In this document: positions 34,317 through 46,274 of the stretch, one piece after another
Position numbering within the stretch: position 1 is the stretch's first letter
How the letters are laid out: each line of letters begins with the position of its first letter
Assembly (NCBI GenBank): GCA_963457665.1
Contig: OY735207.1
Coordinates: forward strand, 41,329,816 to 41,393,815
From: Thysanoteuthis rhombus
Lineage: Eukaryota; Mollusca; Cephalopoda; Oegopsida; Thysanoteuthidae
Length of the DNA: 64,000 nt
Direction of reading: 5' to 3'
Translations under genes and position numbers: made by a program
The notes under the pieces: generated by a model
Told to the model about the DNA's origin: nothing
The model's database searches: none
The model's input: the letters and a program-made list of their open reading frames with translations, nothing else

Positions 34317-34687
34317 ATCAAATTAATAATATGAATATGAGGTCAGGTAAAAAAAAAAGCTTAACTTCCTAAAAGAAAATGTGGTCAAAATAAAATGAAC
34401 CAAAGAATTTCTGATCTGAACAAACAAATCTCTGATGATGCCATGGAAATTTCAATATAACATGATCAGTATGAAATCATCAGGGAATAAAGTTAGGGTA
34501 CAGTTCTGCATTGTTATTTATATAGTTAATTGACCCCCTTGCTGCTAAAACGTGGTATAACGAGTGAAAACCGACAGGAATTGTTTTATTTTCTAAGATA
34601 GACTCCCCAGAGATGCGAGTATAAATAGATTCTCCTTACAATGTACCATCTTTGCTGGGTTACGGTTACGTACATACATATAGAAAA

Positions 34688-34690
<3 letters not shown>
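34317..34690 (-). repeat. Dispersed repeat copy B (intron 2), inverted relative to copy A
   Basis: Reverse complement of copy A (17937-18308) with few differences. It begins in an ATT-rich edge at about 34307-34320, immediately after the exon 2 donor, and ends at the CTA/TTA microsatellite (34688-34762). The donor hexamer itself is intact. Confidence 0.85.
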
Positions 34691-34721
<31 letters not shown>

Positions 34722-34764
34722 TTATTATTATTATTATTATTATTACTACTACTACTACTATTAC
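34688..34764. repeat. (CTA)n(TTA)n(CTA)n microsatellite
   Basis: CTA units, then TTA, then CTA and mixed units. It is the inverted equivalent of the array beside copy A. Confidence 0.95.
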
Positions 34765-35115
34765 TATTATACCTCTGGTGAGTTTTTCACGCCTGTTGGT
34801 ACCGGTGAATCTCACTGAAGATCAAGTAACAACCCCCCCCCCAATACACCTACACTCTCCTCGGTATTCTAGCTGATTCTAGTAATGCTGTTGTCTGGAT
34901 GGTTTCGATTCTACCTCATATTTCAAAATCAGAATTTCTATAAGACTCTTAGGGAATTCCCAAGAGTGGCTCTGAAGACGGTTGTGACTGGTACTTTCAC
35001 ATTCCATAATTTTCTCCTTCTCTAGCAAGGTTCTGATATTTTCTCAACTTCTTGCTTTCTTTTTATCTCACTCTGTAGTCCGCTGGAACAGTGACACGGT
35101 AATTTTTTTGTTCAT
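34765..35115 (-). mobile_element. LINE 3'-tail-like fragment, reverse orientation
   Basis: The stretch ctcggtattctagctgattc...gctgttgtctggatggtttcg resembles cagtattcgcgcagtccc...gttctgtggtctgtatagtctcg at 42.88-42.95 kb, where the RLE-type LINE tail is also inverted. Diverged; no coding part seen. Confidence 0.45.
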
Positions 35116-36548
35116 ATTACAAGATCTGGCCTGGACCGAGTGATCAGTTCGGATTTAGAATCTACCAAAATTGTTATGCTTTGGGACTATTTCTGGCGTG
35201 TACTTGTACCATTCATTAGCATTGTTAGTGTACATTATTATTATTATCAGAATTTGATTTTGTAATATTTTTCAAAGATTAGACGGAACGGTTATTTATG
35301 AACGGTTATTTCTTGAAAAGACGGACGTTTTTTGCTGGCAAAAGGAAATTGGAAAATTCATGGGAAGGTTGGTAAGAAAGAAAGGGGAGATATGAAGAAA
35401 TAAGAAAAAAGATCCACTGGTTAGGAAAAAATAGTCTTAACTTCAGTTAATCCAGCAACGATTACTTTAGTGTCCCGCGACGTATGGGGCAATGATTTTG
35501 TCTCCATTCCTGGAACGATCTATTGGGACCAAATCTCTGTTTCTTTAGCAATAGTGAGTTTTTGCGGGTCCGAGTTTCTAGCCCGAGGGAGGCCCGTGTT
35601 GGATTACATTACAAGGTCAAAGGGCTCCAATTGCCCTGCTATTTACCCATAGCTGGAAGGGTCGTGCATTTTCCAAGGGCATTAGAGCGAAGTGAATGCA
35701 TATGTACGAGGCGGAGTTTGGGTGAGAAAAATGGCGTCGAAAACTACTACTACGTAATTTTCACCATAAATTTTTAAGGTGATATTCGCCAGATGCAGAC
35801 TCAGCCTAAAGGTTGATAACATGGATACCTGGATCAGTTTCGGTATAATAGTTAGTGTTCATTTAATAGCAATGCTCTTGAGAAGGTCGTGAATCCACAT
35901 TTACCAAATGGTCAGGTTAAGGATTGCATCTTACAGCTGGTGCTACCTAACGCATGTTACCCGGAGAGGAGATGGGCACTGCCAAGTAAAGGCCATTGCC
36001 GCAAGAAATACCACGAAAGATCCAACATAGCATCCCGACGATCTACTAATTTGTTTTTAATGTTCTGTCGACAGAGTCGATTAGAGAGACTCATGTAGTT
36101 GCTACACTAAGTTCAAACAAAGGCCGACGACTGACTCAAAAAGCCTGCATTCAAGCCCGATATCCTCCAGGTCCGGATGTTGTCATATTAGCGAAGAGTA
36201 GGTGGTCATTATCACGTGTCTGCCTTATAATTGGGGGCCGCCTTCCATTTACCGACTCGAACGGATGTCTTAGCAGGCGGTCAGTTTTCTCAACGACAAA
36301 CTCCAATTGACGATACTCCTGAAATCCAGTCAGTACTATCAATCTTCTCCTTTAAATACACCTAAAAGCATGAACATATGGCGAACAGTACATTATTGAT
36401 GTTATTTTCGGCAGAGTGTGAAAACTGATATTTTTTTCTAGTATTAAGAGAAATTTCGTTTTATAACCAATTCTGCTTCCTTATAGTTTTAAAATGATTT
36501 TTCCATCGAAAAAATAAACCGGAAAATAGAATTTTCGATGTATGCAAT

Positions 36549-36583
36549 TTTTTTTTTTTTTTTTTTTTTGCTTTTTTTTTTTT
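36549..36583. repeat. Poly-T run
   Basis: Two long T runs separated by gc, about 250 bp upstream of exon 3. On the minus strand this is a poly-A, possibly a retroposon tail. Confidence 0.9.
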
Positions 36584-36835
36584 GATTGCAATAAGTATAT
36601 TTATACTAAAATTATATTTGCATGATTTATCCATACGTGGATAATCCCGTCGTTTTTTTACGGGTACTATCTCGGTGAGAAAAAGAAAAAAAAAAAACAC
36701 TTTAAGTAACTTGTCGAAAACTTGAAAGATATTTTAAATCTTCAGTTTTCTTTCTCATGCTCTCATAAAGCATTTGAAAGATACTTTACTCACATGAACA
36801 GAGGCTCATATTTCGTATTTTCATTCTCCAAACAG

Positions 36836-37144
36836 GTTAAAACCTGGTTCCAGAATCGACGAATGAAACACAAGAAAATGCAGAGGAAAATACAAGAAGA
36901 TAACGAACTCCGAAAAACATCGAAGACGACAGACGCCAACCACACACCATCTTCAAGCTGCGACGGGAAGCATCATGGCGCCGACGATTTGACTTTGACT
37001 ACAGCCAGCAACGGTGCTGATTCAGAACTGGAGGATTCCACCGAACTCAGCCAACATGACCCTTGCTCTGATATTGAGGCCGAAGAGATTGACGTTGTTG
37101 ATTCGGATACAGAGAGATTCCGCCGACCGATTATAAATAGCTGA
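36836..37144 (+). CDS. Bsx: Bsx coding exon 3 (homeodomain helix 3 and C-terminus)
   Basis: Encodes residues 166-267 and the TGA stop. It opens VKTWFQNRRMKHKKMQ, the end of recognition helix 3, with W48, F49, Q50, N51 and R53. Q50 predicts binding to TAATTA/TAATTG-type sites. After the homeodomain comes a basic stretch, then a Ser/Thr-rich linker, then an acidic tail at about residues 227-258 (ELEDSTELSQHDPCSDIEAE then EIDVVDSD). This matches the acidic C-terminus of BSX relatives. The acceptor is caaacag|GTT at 36835/36836, phase 0. The total length of 267 residues is similar to vertebrate BSX (about 230) plus the alanine runs. Confidence 0.94.
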   Translation, partial: VKTWFQNRRMKHKKMQRKIQEDNELRKTSKTTDANHTPSSSCDGKHHGADDLTLTTASNGADSELEDSTELSQHDPCSDIEAEEIDVVDSDTERFRRPIINS

Positions 37145-38650
37145 TTCCGTTCGCGCCACGTTTTGCAACAAATAAAACATTTATATGATGAACGCCTTCC
37201 GGCGGTAACACCTTAATATAAACATTTTTTCAACGGGGAAAGAAGACAATGGGAAACGAGAAGAAATTTTTCTATTAAAGCTAAATACAGGACGAGATCA
37301 AAGCTTCGGACGATGAAGAAGGAAAGACAAATGAGTTTTTTTAGATGAGACGCGGCTGATTGAATTTTTGACATTTTTGTTTTTCTTCAAATCGATATTT
37401 CTGCCCGTTTTCTTCATTTTTTTCTCACTATATATCCCCAAACAAGAAAGAAAAAAAGATATGAGAAAATAGGAGGAAGTAAACGAACTGGAAGAGGATG
37501 CTTACGTGAATTTATTATTAAAAAAAACAAACTGTTGTTTTTACCCATCACCCAAATTCTGTATTTTTCAAGGGGGAAAAGACAAGAAAAACAATATTGA
37601 ATTTTTTTAAGACGTTTGAAATGAACATCGACGACAGAAAAGAGAAAAAAATACCAAAAACATTAAAGACGAAAAATATTTCCAAAAAGTATGTACAATA
37701 AACGGAAAAATAATTTTTTTGAAAGACATGGACGCGTTTCCGAACAAATCTCAAATCAGCGTTTCAAAACAAAAATGGCCAGAGCAGCCGACAATGCTTA
37801 TCCAGATAATTTTTTGTTTTAATAAAAAATATCATTTTTTTTTTTTTCATAAAAAAAAATCATAATAAATAAGGAAGAAATAATAAAACGGGGAATTGAA
37901 ATAAGAACGCTTATCAAAGAATAAGGTTCTTGTAAAAAAAAAAATATTTTTGACGTTAAAACGACATTTGTAAATGCTATCCCAAATCTACGCGCGCATA
38001 ACTGTGACCCTGCGCGCACATGAAGACGTGACAAGGATTCTGTGTCTATTTTAATAAGGACATGTTCATCTTCATATTTACGGTAAAATCAATCATCTTA
38101 ATTAATTGGTTTCTTTCGTCTTCTTTTTTTAAAACTCTCTTTCATTTATTTCTCTCTTGTCATTCAAACCACATATTCCACCTCCGAATAAATTCCTTTA
38201 ATGGAAGACAAAATAAGGAAAATCCCACCCAATCTTTCCCATCAAAACCGTAAATATTGAGGTACAAAGTTCCCAACTTTTCTCTCTGTTGACCCCAATC
38301 GAACAGATCGATATTTCGAACTTGATAGCCGAATGTGAAAAATAGAGACGGTTACAGATTTTCTTTTAAATGCTTCTCCAAATAAAAGACTGTGTCAGCA
38401 AGTTGAGAGAAAAAATAAAGATCTCAATCCATTTTCAACATCACACAAAATAAACCTCAAAATTTTGAAATAAGCGATGATTAAAAAAAAAATGCAGCAA
38501 AACAATTATTCTGAAATTCGACATTAAATATATATAACAATACTTTTCGCTTTCAAGTTTTTTCTTTTTTGTTATTTTTTCAAGTTTTTTCTTTTTTTGT
38601 TATTTTTTGTAGTTGAAAATCACTGCAACTGGAGGAAACTTTTTTTCAGG
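37145..38650 (+). other. Bsx: Probable Bsx 3' UTR and flank with several poly(A) signals
   Basis: AATAAA occurs 26 bases after the stop (37171-37176). Further AATAAA signals lie at about 37698, 37820, 37866, 37882, 38383 and 38415. The region is A/T-rich, free of microsatellites and of the dispersed repeats that crowd the rest of the window, as expected of a long 3' UTR. Where the transcript ends cannot be told from sequence alone. Confidence 0.5.
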
Positions 38651-39690
38651 TTTACGAACTCCTCTCAGCATAAGATTGATACACATTACACCTACCCTTG
38701 TACGTAAAGTGTGTAAACCCTTTCATTATCCATACAACCTTCCGTAACACAATTACCCTACTGTCACAGATTAACCCCTTCAACGGATAAAAATGATAAT
38801 GGTATTCAAATAATTTTGCAATTGCTCTTTACTTGAAAATATATTAAAGATATTATATGGTTCTGCAATATCTTGTGTGTGTTCAGTTAGAAAGCATCCA
38901 GACATTTTAGCATTTGTAAAAAATTGGTAGGTAAATGATTGCTATATGATAAGTAATAAATGTTCCAGATCAAAAATATATCCCCATCACGTGAGGTATT
39001 ATATATGTAGATTCTCGACAGAATTTCACAGTATATATAGATTATGCCGAGAATTATTGTCCTAAAGTTTTTGTCAGTGCAAAGAACTTACGTGGTACGC
39101 GATAGTTTGTTGCACCTTAGTGAGCTTTCAAGATAGGTCATTCGTTTTTTCGTTCATTGGAGATTTTTTTCACCACTAAAAGACTAGTTAGTTACTCCTA
39201 AAGAAACATCTCTTGTTTGTAATGGTTGATAGTGGATCAGGAGTTCGTTTCGGGGTTTGAGAAACTGCAGGTCACTTTCAGTAAGATAGCGCTACAGTGG
39301 GCCAAAATGACAATGATTCTTCTTCAGGAAACGTATAAAGAAATGCTATAGTATGCTGTTCGAAATGATTTATTATGAATGAAATATCTCGAGATAATCC
39401 ATGGAAAGTCATTTTCTGTGTGATTTTGAATTCACAAAAAGGAAAGACAAAATATTTTTCCTGAATAGACGTATTGCATACTTACTGGTTCCAAATTGGA
39501 GCAATCTTTTTGAAAAAGTCCCCAAGGGGTTAACTCGGGATCCCTAGATCTATTAATGATTTCCATTTTCTGTATCCTTATGGAAGATTTTTTGCAATTG
39601 AAAATATTAAAGTATACTGCTGTCACGATGTACATATACTAGCTTGACCAAATTAATTTAATACCCATGGATACATCAATTATTGATTTA
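38651..39690. other. No recognisable feature
   Basis: Unique-looking AT-rich DNA downstream of Bsx. No exon supportable. Confidence 0.4.
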
Positions 39691-39699
39691 TTCATGTTA

Positions 39700-39965
39700 G
39701 GTGGAAAAAGCAAAAAAGCGATATCACAAGGACAAATTAATTATGAATAATTAACTGATACGAGATATTCTCTAGAATGGACAGCAAAATATAAGCAGTC
39801 TACCTTCGTAAATCGTATAAATGTTTCATTTCAGAAATTCCCAGGAGGTTACTGAATATGATAAACACCCGAAGAAGTCCAGAGAGTAAAACAGCCGGAA
39901 CGTTCTTAGTATGACAACCAAAATGAGGACACTAGCCTGAATAGATCAATTTATAATAATGATAA
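39700..39965 (+). repeat. Dispersed repeat family D, copy 1
   Basis: Shares with copies at 42.3, 43.7 and 46.9 kb the order: ttaactgatacgagatattc, a stretch of about 80 bp, then gaaattcccaggaggttact, then a ccga-ac-tt-tga block and aatgaggac. The four copies have the same orientation and are strongly diverged. Confidence 0.6.
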
Positions 39966-40129
39966 CTGGCTTGTTGCAAGAAAATTCCACGGGTGTTGAT
40001 GAAAAAGATATCATCATTACTTTCGCATACATATATCTGCAATAAATCTGTATGATTATCACCACCAATGGGATATGTGTACCCAGTCGCGTCTTTTCGT
40101 TCCCTCTTCTCATATATCTCGTTGGCAGA

Positions 40130-40425
40130 TATCTCCAAGAGTAATCAATGAAAGTCAATCAAATTTTGTGGAATAGCGGGCTATGGGATGAGGAAGAATT
40201 GGTTAAATTTGGAGCTGATCTAGGAATTTCTTTGATTGGGAGATATTTTCCCGTTTTTTTATGCATTTATGTATACGCTCATGACTGTCCATAGGATATC
40301 TCCAAAGGTTTCCACAGAATTTCTATGAAATCTTTTGGAAGAGTGAACAATCGGCTACAAAAGAAGTGCTTACATTTTGGGGAGGATCCATTCAATTTAC
40401 CTCCCCTATGTCGCAGTTATATTTT
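40130..40425 (-). repeat. Satellite units in the orientation opposite to the main array
   Basis: Two units read gatatctccaagagtaatca...attttgtggaat and gatatctccaaaggtttcca...cttacattttggggaggatcc, the reverse complement of the 40.86-41.91 kb units. Confidence 0.6.
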
Positions 40426-40855
40426 CTTCTGTAAAAGGAATTTATTGCCTATGCAATGTACCTTTATTAGCAATGATGACATTCACAGCCCAACGAAACT
40501 ATTCCAGACGCACAGAAATATCTCACTTGGTGATAAAAGCATGGAATTTTGCACAAATATCATTTGATGGGTACTAATCATTTTCAGAGATGGAGACATA
40601 CCCAAATTGTCCATCCATAGCAACGGTTGCTGAGGAATTCATTTTCAATAGCAACTGCTTAAATGTTCTTTTAAAGTTGCACAACATTAGGCTGTTTTTA
40701 CACTCTCAGGTGAATCCAATGACGTACTAAAAGTCTGTCACAGTCTGACCAATAGGAAGGCATCATTTTCAAGACGCCGAACAAATGCTTTATTACAGAC
40801 ATAATTCATGAGTTATGGATGTGTTGATACAACAGTACACACTATGTAGATAAAT
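40426..40855. other. No recognisable feature
   Basis: Spacer between oppositely oriented satellite units, possibly decayed satellite. No gene. Confidence 0.35.
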
Positions 40856-41912
40856 ACCTGAAATTTCCCCAAATTTAATCATTTCTTCCTGACTTCGTGG
40901 TCCACCTTATTACGAGATCTCATTGAAATTCAAAGAGAGCTTTCGGAGATATTGAGTAGAGAGACGTGAGTAAATACAGAAATGTATATATATATATAAA
41001 AAAAAAAAGACCCGTAGAGAATGAAAAGATATCTCTAAATCAGAAACTAATTCCTGGATCCATTCTAAAATTTAATCACATCTTTTTTTATTCGTATCTT
41101 GCCCATTCCCGGAATGTCATTGAAACTCATTCAGAACTATTGGAGACATCGTTTGGACAGACAGGAACGGACAGAGATTTGAAATACGAACAAATATCAT
41201 TCAATCAAAAACGAAGTCCTGGATCCACCTTGAAATTAATTCACTTCTTCCATATCCCATGGCCCACCTTTTCACAAAATCTGATTGACATTCATCGAGA
41301 ACTTCTGGAGATATTGTATGGAGAGACAAGAGTGAATGCAGAAATGTAGGAAGGAGAAGAAAACGAAAAATACATGTCTCAATCAACAACGAATACTTGG
41401 ATCCGTCCCAAAATTCAATCACATCTCCATTCAATACGTGCCTTATCCATCCATGAAATTATATCATAATTACTTCAGAATTTCTAAAGATAACATATTT
41501 ACTCACAGGAGCGAATACAGAAATTTATGGAAAAACCCACAAAAATTTCTCTGAAGCAGGAACAAATCCCTGGATCCTCCCCCAAATTAAATCACCTTTC
41601 GCTTACAGCGTGTCTTATACGTTCACCAGATTTCATTGAAATTCATGGATAACTTTCTGAGAAATCGTTCAGAGAGACAGGAGTAAATACAGAAATGTAT
41701 AAAATATTAGAACCGAAAAACATCTCTCAATAAAAACGAATACCAGGATCCGCCCCGAAATTTAGTTACTTCTTCCTTATAACGTGCCTTACTGCTTCAC
41801 TAATGTCATTGATACTGATTGAAAATCTTCTTAGATATCATATGGAGAGACAGGGGCGAATATAAAAGATTATGGGAAGAAAACCTTCCGTGTCCCGTAT
41901 TTCCAAATTAAC
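40856..41912 (+). repeat. Satellite array, about six units of 165-178 bp
   Basis: The core ggatcc(c/a)... recurs at about 41056, 41221, 41398, 41572 and 41746, spacing 165, 177, 174 and 174. One more unit without ggatcc begins near 40860. Each unit contains an aaatttaatcac-tcttcc segment, a cattgaaattcat segment, and a gagagacaggagtgaatacagaaatgta segment. Units are diverged from one another. The small frames inside (e.g. 40966-41349) are by-products. Confidence 0.85.
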
Positions 41913-41924
41913 TCATGACTTCCC

Positions 41925-42025
41925 TCGCCATATCTCCAAAAGTTACCAATGCTGAAAAGATGGGCGCCAAGATGAAAAGAGGGTGATACAAATTTTGAGT
42001 TTCATTGGGAGATATTTAAAGGATC
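41925..42025 (-). repeat. Flanking satellite unit, inverted again
   Basis: ccatatctccaaaagttacc...caaattttgagttt and gggagatatttaaagg follow the orientation of the 40.13-40.42 kb units. Confidence 0.45.
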
Positions 42026-42299
42026 ATTGACTTTTTGTTTGGTTGGTTATATTGACAAGCAATGGTTGCTAAGCAAAGTCCGTTTCAGAATGTCTGTCTA
42101 TCTGAAATTGTATCTAAAGTGCATGCCAGGTTTTATGCTTTCATCTCATAGTAAGGACTTCGAACCTAATTCTAAACCGATCTCTGGACTAGGTCCGTAT
42201 TCTTGTGGTCTAGTATCACTATGACTTTTCAGGCTCCAGACCTGTGATGTAAGAGTGATGAATGAGCGATAGTTATAGGGAAGGATGAGTTTATTTTTG

Positions 42300-42485
42300 T
42301 CTCATTCAAGTATAAGTAATGTACCCTCTATGGTCCCTTTCGAAGTTCACAGAATGTTACCGGATACGACAGACATCCGAAAGGGCCGGAGGATAAAATT
42401 ACTGAAGCGTTGTGATTAAAAACGAAAATGAGTACAGTAGACCGAATATATCAAGATGTAATAACGATAATCCCTCAGTGCAGAA
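42300..42485 (+). repeat. Dispersed repeat family D, copy 2
   Basis: ttcgaagttcacagaatgttaccggatacgac followed by a gaaagggccgg...gcgttgtga...aaaatgagtac block, in line with the other family D copies. Confidence 0.55.
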
Positions 42486-42576
42486 ATTTGGAAAGAGATA
42501 AGTTCCCATTTTAATGTCATGTAAGTTGGCTACATCAAATTAAAGTAGTACAATTGTCTGAATCTTTAAAACGTGG

Positions 42577-42580
42577 AATA

Positions 42581-42650
<70 letters not shown>
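42577..42650. repeat. (ATT)n microsatellite, inverted LINE tail end
   Basis: About 24 ATT units directly adjoining an inverted LINE tail whose intact form ends in (TAA)n. Confidence 0.95.
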
Positions 42651-42652
<2 letters not shown>

Positions 42653-42975
42653 TTTGACACCAGTTGCCTGGTAGCCACTGCTGGAGACTGAGTGACAGCA
42701 AGTTTCTCCAAGTCTCCGACCCTCTTTTCATATCTACCTCACCTATCACAGTGACGTTGTGTTCCATTCCTCCACCACCATTTGTGGTGTTTCATTTTTG
42801 TTGTTGTTTTTTTCCTTCCTTTTCTCTCTGTTAGGCCACTGCTAACAGCTGAGGTCGTAGATCTCATATTTCTAGCACTTTCCCCAGTATTCGCGCAGTC
42901 CCCAGCAGTTCTGTGGTCTGTATAGTCTCGATCCTTCCTTTTATCCCTAGTTCTTCCGATCTCACTTTAATAATG
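42651..42975 (-). mobile_element. LINE 3' UTR fragment (RLE-type LINE), reverse orientation
   Basis: On the minus strand it contains ccaggcaactggtgtcaaaa, ggagacttggagaaacttgc and tctgtcactcagtc-like phrases, matching the tail of the LINE at 57.2-58.86 kb and the fragment at 14.85-15.2 kb. The (ATT)n at its left is the inverted (TAA)n terminus. Confidence 0.7.
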
Positions 42976-42981
42976 ATGATG

Positions 42982-43046
<65 letters not shown>

Positions 43047-43047
43047 C
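42976..43047. repeat. (GAT)n(AAT)n microsatellite
   Basis: Short GAT run followed by about 21 AAT units. Confidence 0.95.
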
Positions 43048-43121
43048 TATTTAGACTGGTGTCCTCTAGTATAATCATAACGTTTCGCCTTTCGTACACC
43101 CCGGCTTTCTATAAGTACTTG

Positions 43122-43631
43122 ATCAAGCGAGGCATCATTTTAGGCTGGGAAGCTTTTGGTAGAGCCTGTTCAACCTTTGAGTACAAGAAAATCTCATGAA
43201 TCCTTAAAAAGAAGGGTATACAACCAATGTATCCTCCTGATAGTCACCTATGGTGCTGTAACATAGAATCTAACCAGTAGATTGACCTTAAAACTGCTAT
43301 GTGAACATGAGAGAATCGTGCTCATCATCACACAAAAAGATCACATGACAGCAAAGCATGTCAGAGGAAAAACAAGAATCCGAGATATCATAGAAAGCAT
43401 TAGAAAACTCAAATGGCAATTGGCTGAACAAGTTGCAAGAATGTCAGACAACCACAGGACATCTCGACTCACGACGTGGATCTCCAGAGATCTTATGCAA
43501 AACTGTGGTCGGCAAAATACAAGATGACGAGACGAACTAGACAAGTTCACAAAGTATTGGCTTTGCGACGCCGATGATGGAGAGATGTGGCGAATCTTGG
43601 GTACGGTTTATGCCTAACGACAGGCGCTAAA

Positions 43632-43690
<59 letters not shown>

Positions 43691-43692
43691 GC
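43122..43692 (+). mobile_element. RTE-type LINE, 3' end of reverse transcriptase ORF with (GAT)n tail
   Basis: Translations in broken frames give IKRGIILGWEAFGRACSTFE, LKWQLAEQVARMSDNHRTSR, LTTWISRD and RDELDKFTKYW. This is the conserved C-terminal region of RTE-clade endonuclease/reverse transcriptases (the 'LGWQAFGR...KLKWQWAGHVARM...RDEL' pattern). It is 5'-truncated and carries in-frame stops and frame changes, so it is dead. It ends in a GAT array of about 20 units (43632-43690), the expected RTE-type simple-repeat tail. The same region is found, less decayed, at 49.36-50.04 kb. Confidence 0.85.
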
Positions 43693-43734
43693 TTCTGGGA
43701 ATTCCGATCCAATAGCTTTATCCATTCCACTGGG

Positions 43735-43990
43735 ACCAATTAACTGAAATGGATTAACTGATACAAGATATTCACTGGCATGGACATTAGAATGAGGACA
43801 ATATACTCTTCTGTATTGAAAGGGTTTAATTCGGAATTCCAAGAAGGTTATCAAATACGACGCAACCCTGGAGAAAGCTAGTGGCTAAAACGACCGAAAT
43901 GCTGTGACTGAAAGCACTAGCATACGGACATTATTCCGAATAGAATAATCTATAATAATGTGGATAATTGGTTTTTATACGTCGATCACT
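43735..43990 (+). repeat. Dispersed repeat family D, copy 3
   Basis: Contains ggattaactgatacaagata, ttcggaattccaagaaggtt and aaacgaccgaaatgctgtga, aligned in order with the other copies. Confidence 0.65.
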
Positions 43991-46265
43991 TTATTGAAAA
44001 AAAAAAAAATTTATTTTTTCAATGAAAATCGACACAAATAAATAAGGTTTTGCTAATATCATGAATTCGTGATTTAAACGGACCGAATGGAAGTGATCAT
44101 CGCCCGGAGATTGAACAAAACGTCGTGGAGACAACAGAAAGATTTTTTTTAAAAAAGTGTCCAGCAGTTTTTAAAAAAAAACCATTGGATTGATTAACCA
44201 ATTTATTATCTCGTAATAAGACAGAATACGGATACGTTCATAAAACTGTTTTTGCATGCATATACTCAAACACGTTTTGTACTCAATGTAAAATGATATA
44301 TTCAATTCGACGTAAAAATACATATCTATGTTTATATACACTCACATATATCGTAATGCAATTGGAAAAAGAGAGAGGAAGGGAAGTTAAACAAGGGATG
44401 AGCTTTCCTTATTTCAGGTCGTCTTGGTTGAACAATGGATTATACACCATATGTGATACATTTTATAGAGAAATATAATGATATTTATTTTCTCTCTTTT
44501 TTTAAATATATTATTACCATATAATACGAAGATAAGGAGATATTTATTAGCACTCCCATGTAGTACAAAATTGATACAGTTACTTACTGTGAGATTTTCT
44601 AAATTCCTGGCACACCTTATAGCTAGCCAAGTACACTGCAGAACACTACGACACAGATCCTAATCGCTTAGGAGCGGAATATTTGTGCACAATGTCACGT
44701 CGGCGGAATATCTCGCAAGGCACGCCAGGAAATCAATTGTTTCCACTGCTTACATGATCATCAACGATTTGTCTTGAATCACTATCTAATTCATCTCCAG
44801 TGTAAGAAGACTAGGCATTTTGCCCAAATAATATCTTGTCAGCTGCTCCCAAGTGGTTAAATGCGATGCATATCTCTGTCTAAGGGACAAATCACTATGG
44901 CTAAAAATCGTTAGAAAGGCGAGAGGGGGTGGAATGGAGCGCGTCGTTTGTTCTACATTTGACGCTCCATGCTCTTATCCCCCCTTCACAATAAATATAG
45001 ATAAATAAAACAGAATTAGAAAGAAGGAAGCACATTTGAATATCAATACAAATAAGGAGGAATAAAACACATTGAAACACCGTTCTACATTGCAATGCAT
45101 ATCAGCAGACTTATCAGAAAAATGAAAAGTAATTAAAACAAAGGTGAATAGGCTAAGTATTTACTTTTTTGAAAAAGAGCACTTTTGGCTCCTGAGCCCG
45201 GGTTAGATGTATTCATTGCACCCTTTCCCCGCAGGGTTTACATTATTCCACGAGTTGTCCGGTTGGGTATTATCATTCTTGCCTTCCGTCTGACTAATGG
45301 AATCTTATTCACCATAAGTCTGTCCGTCCCTCCCTCCCTCTCCCTGCATCTGACAGCCTCCTGCAAAAATCACACATGAATCTTTCTGTGTGTGCCAATG
45401 TTACTCTGAGAAGGTTTTTAGCAAACTAGTTTCCGAAAATCGACATCGGACTTATGTTCTTTTCAAATTGGGTCTATTTACAAAATGAATTCATGCTAAA
45501 ATGGGCACGTTGTGCCTGTTTCTTCAGTCGAATCGAATGGGTGCAGATGAAATCTGCTTAATCGCAGAGCGAGAGGCGACTTCGTATCGTTCATAAAGAG
45601 GAGGGAAGAGTAAGACGGATATATAGGCTGATGATTCGAAATGCTCTCTAAAATCTAAATCTCGCTAAAAGCGGATACTTTGATATCGTTCGTAGAGAGT
45701 GAGATGAAACGAATATTCGTTTGGATCAAATGATCTGAAGAAATAAACATCTACATGGAAAGGATGAAAAATGGGATAAGAAAGAAGAAAAAAGGAAGAA
45801 AACGTGAGAAGGAAGGGAGCAAGCTCAAAGATAAATTTGAAAAAAGCGAATGATTAATGGGATTGGGAAATGAAAAAACGATGTACTGAAAAAAATCAAG
45901 TTTAAAATGGCTGAAAGAAAGAAAGAAAGAAGGAAAGGAAGAAAGATGAATTTTTAAAATTCATTTCTTTTAAATGTTTAGGCTTATTGTTTGCTGTTCA
46001 TCTATGCGTTCCATCAATAATTACAATTAAAAACTGAAAAGGAATATTGAAAAAATATGAAGTCGGGAAGAAGACCAGAAAAAGCATAAGAAACAAGACT
46101 GGGTGCTTCAGGGTCGAACTCATTTCCTACTTCTACTCCAGCTGAAGATGACGAACTTTTGTATTGTATGTATAATAAATAAAAAATAAAATAAAACATA
46201 TATCATTTGTGAAGATGTATTTATTCCTATCTGTGTGATAATTTTTCGTTAATATCTAATACTGG
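43991..46265. other. No supportable gene; AT-rich flank
   Basis: Sequence is mostly unique in this window. A weak inverted pair, ggggtggaatggagcg (44926-44941) and cgctccatgctcttatcccccc (about 44963-44984), suggests a small foldback. GAAA-rich stretch at about 45780-45940. Small frames have no domains. Confidence 0.4.
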
Positions 46266-46274
46266 TCAAAATTT

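Larger units (their letters stand above)
34298..36835 (+). other. Bsx: Bsx intron 2 (about 2.5 kb, phase 0)
   Basis: Starts GTAAGA and ends ttctccaaacag. The first third is repeat (copy B and a LINE-tail-like segment). The rest (about 35.1-36.8 kb) is AT-rich sequence with no feature I can name, apart from the poly-T run at 36549-36583. Confidence 0.9.

Noticed and set aside
40966-41349. 127-codon plus-strand frame as a gene
   Set aside because: It lies wholly within the satellite array, and its repeated peptide pattern follows the 165-178 bp unit.
43627-43854. Poly-Ser minus-strand frame
   Set aside because: It translates the (GAT)n tail of an RTE LINE.
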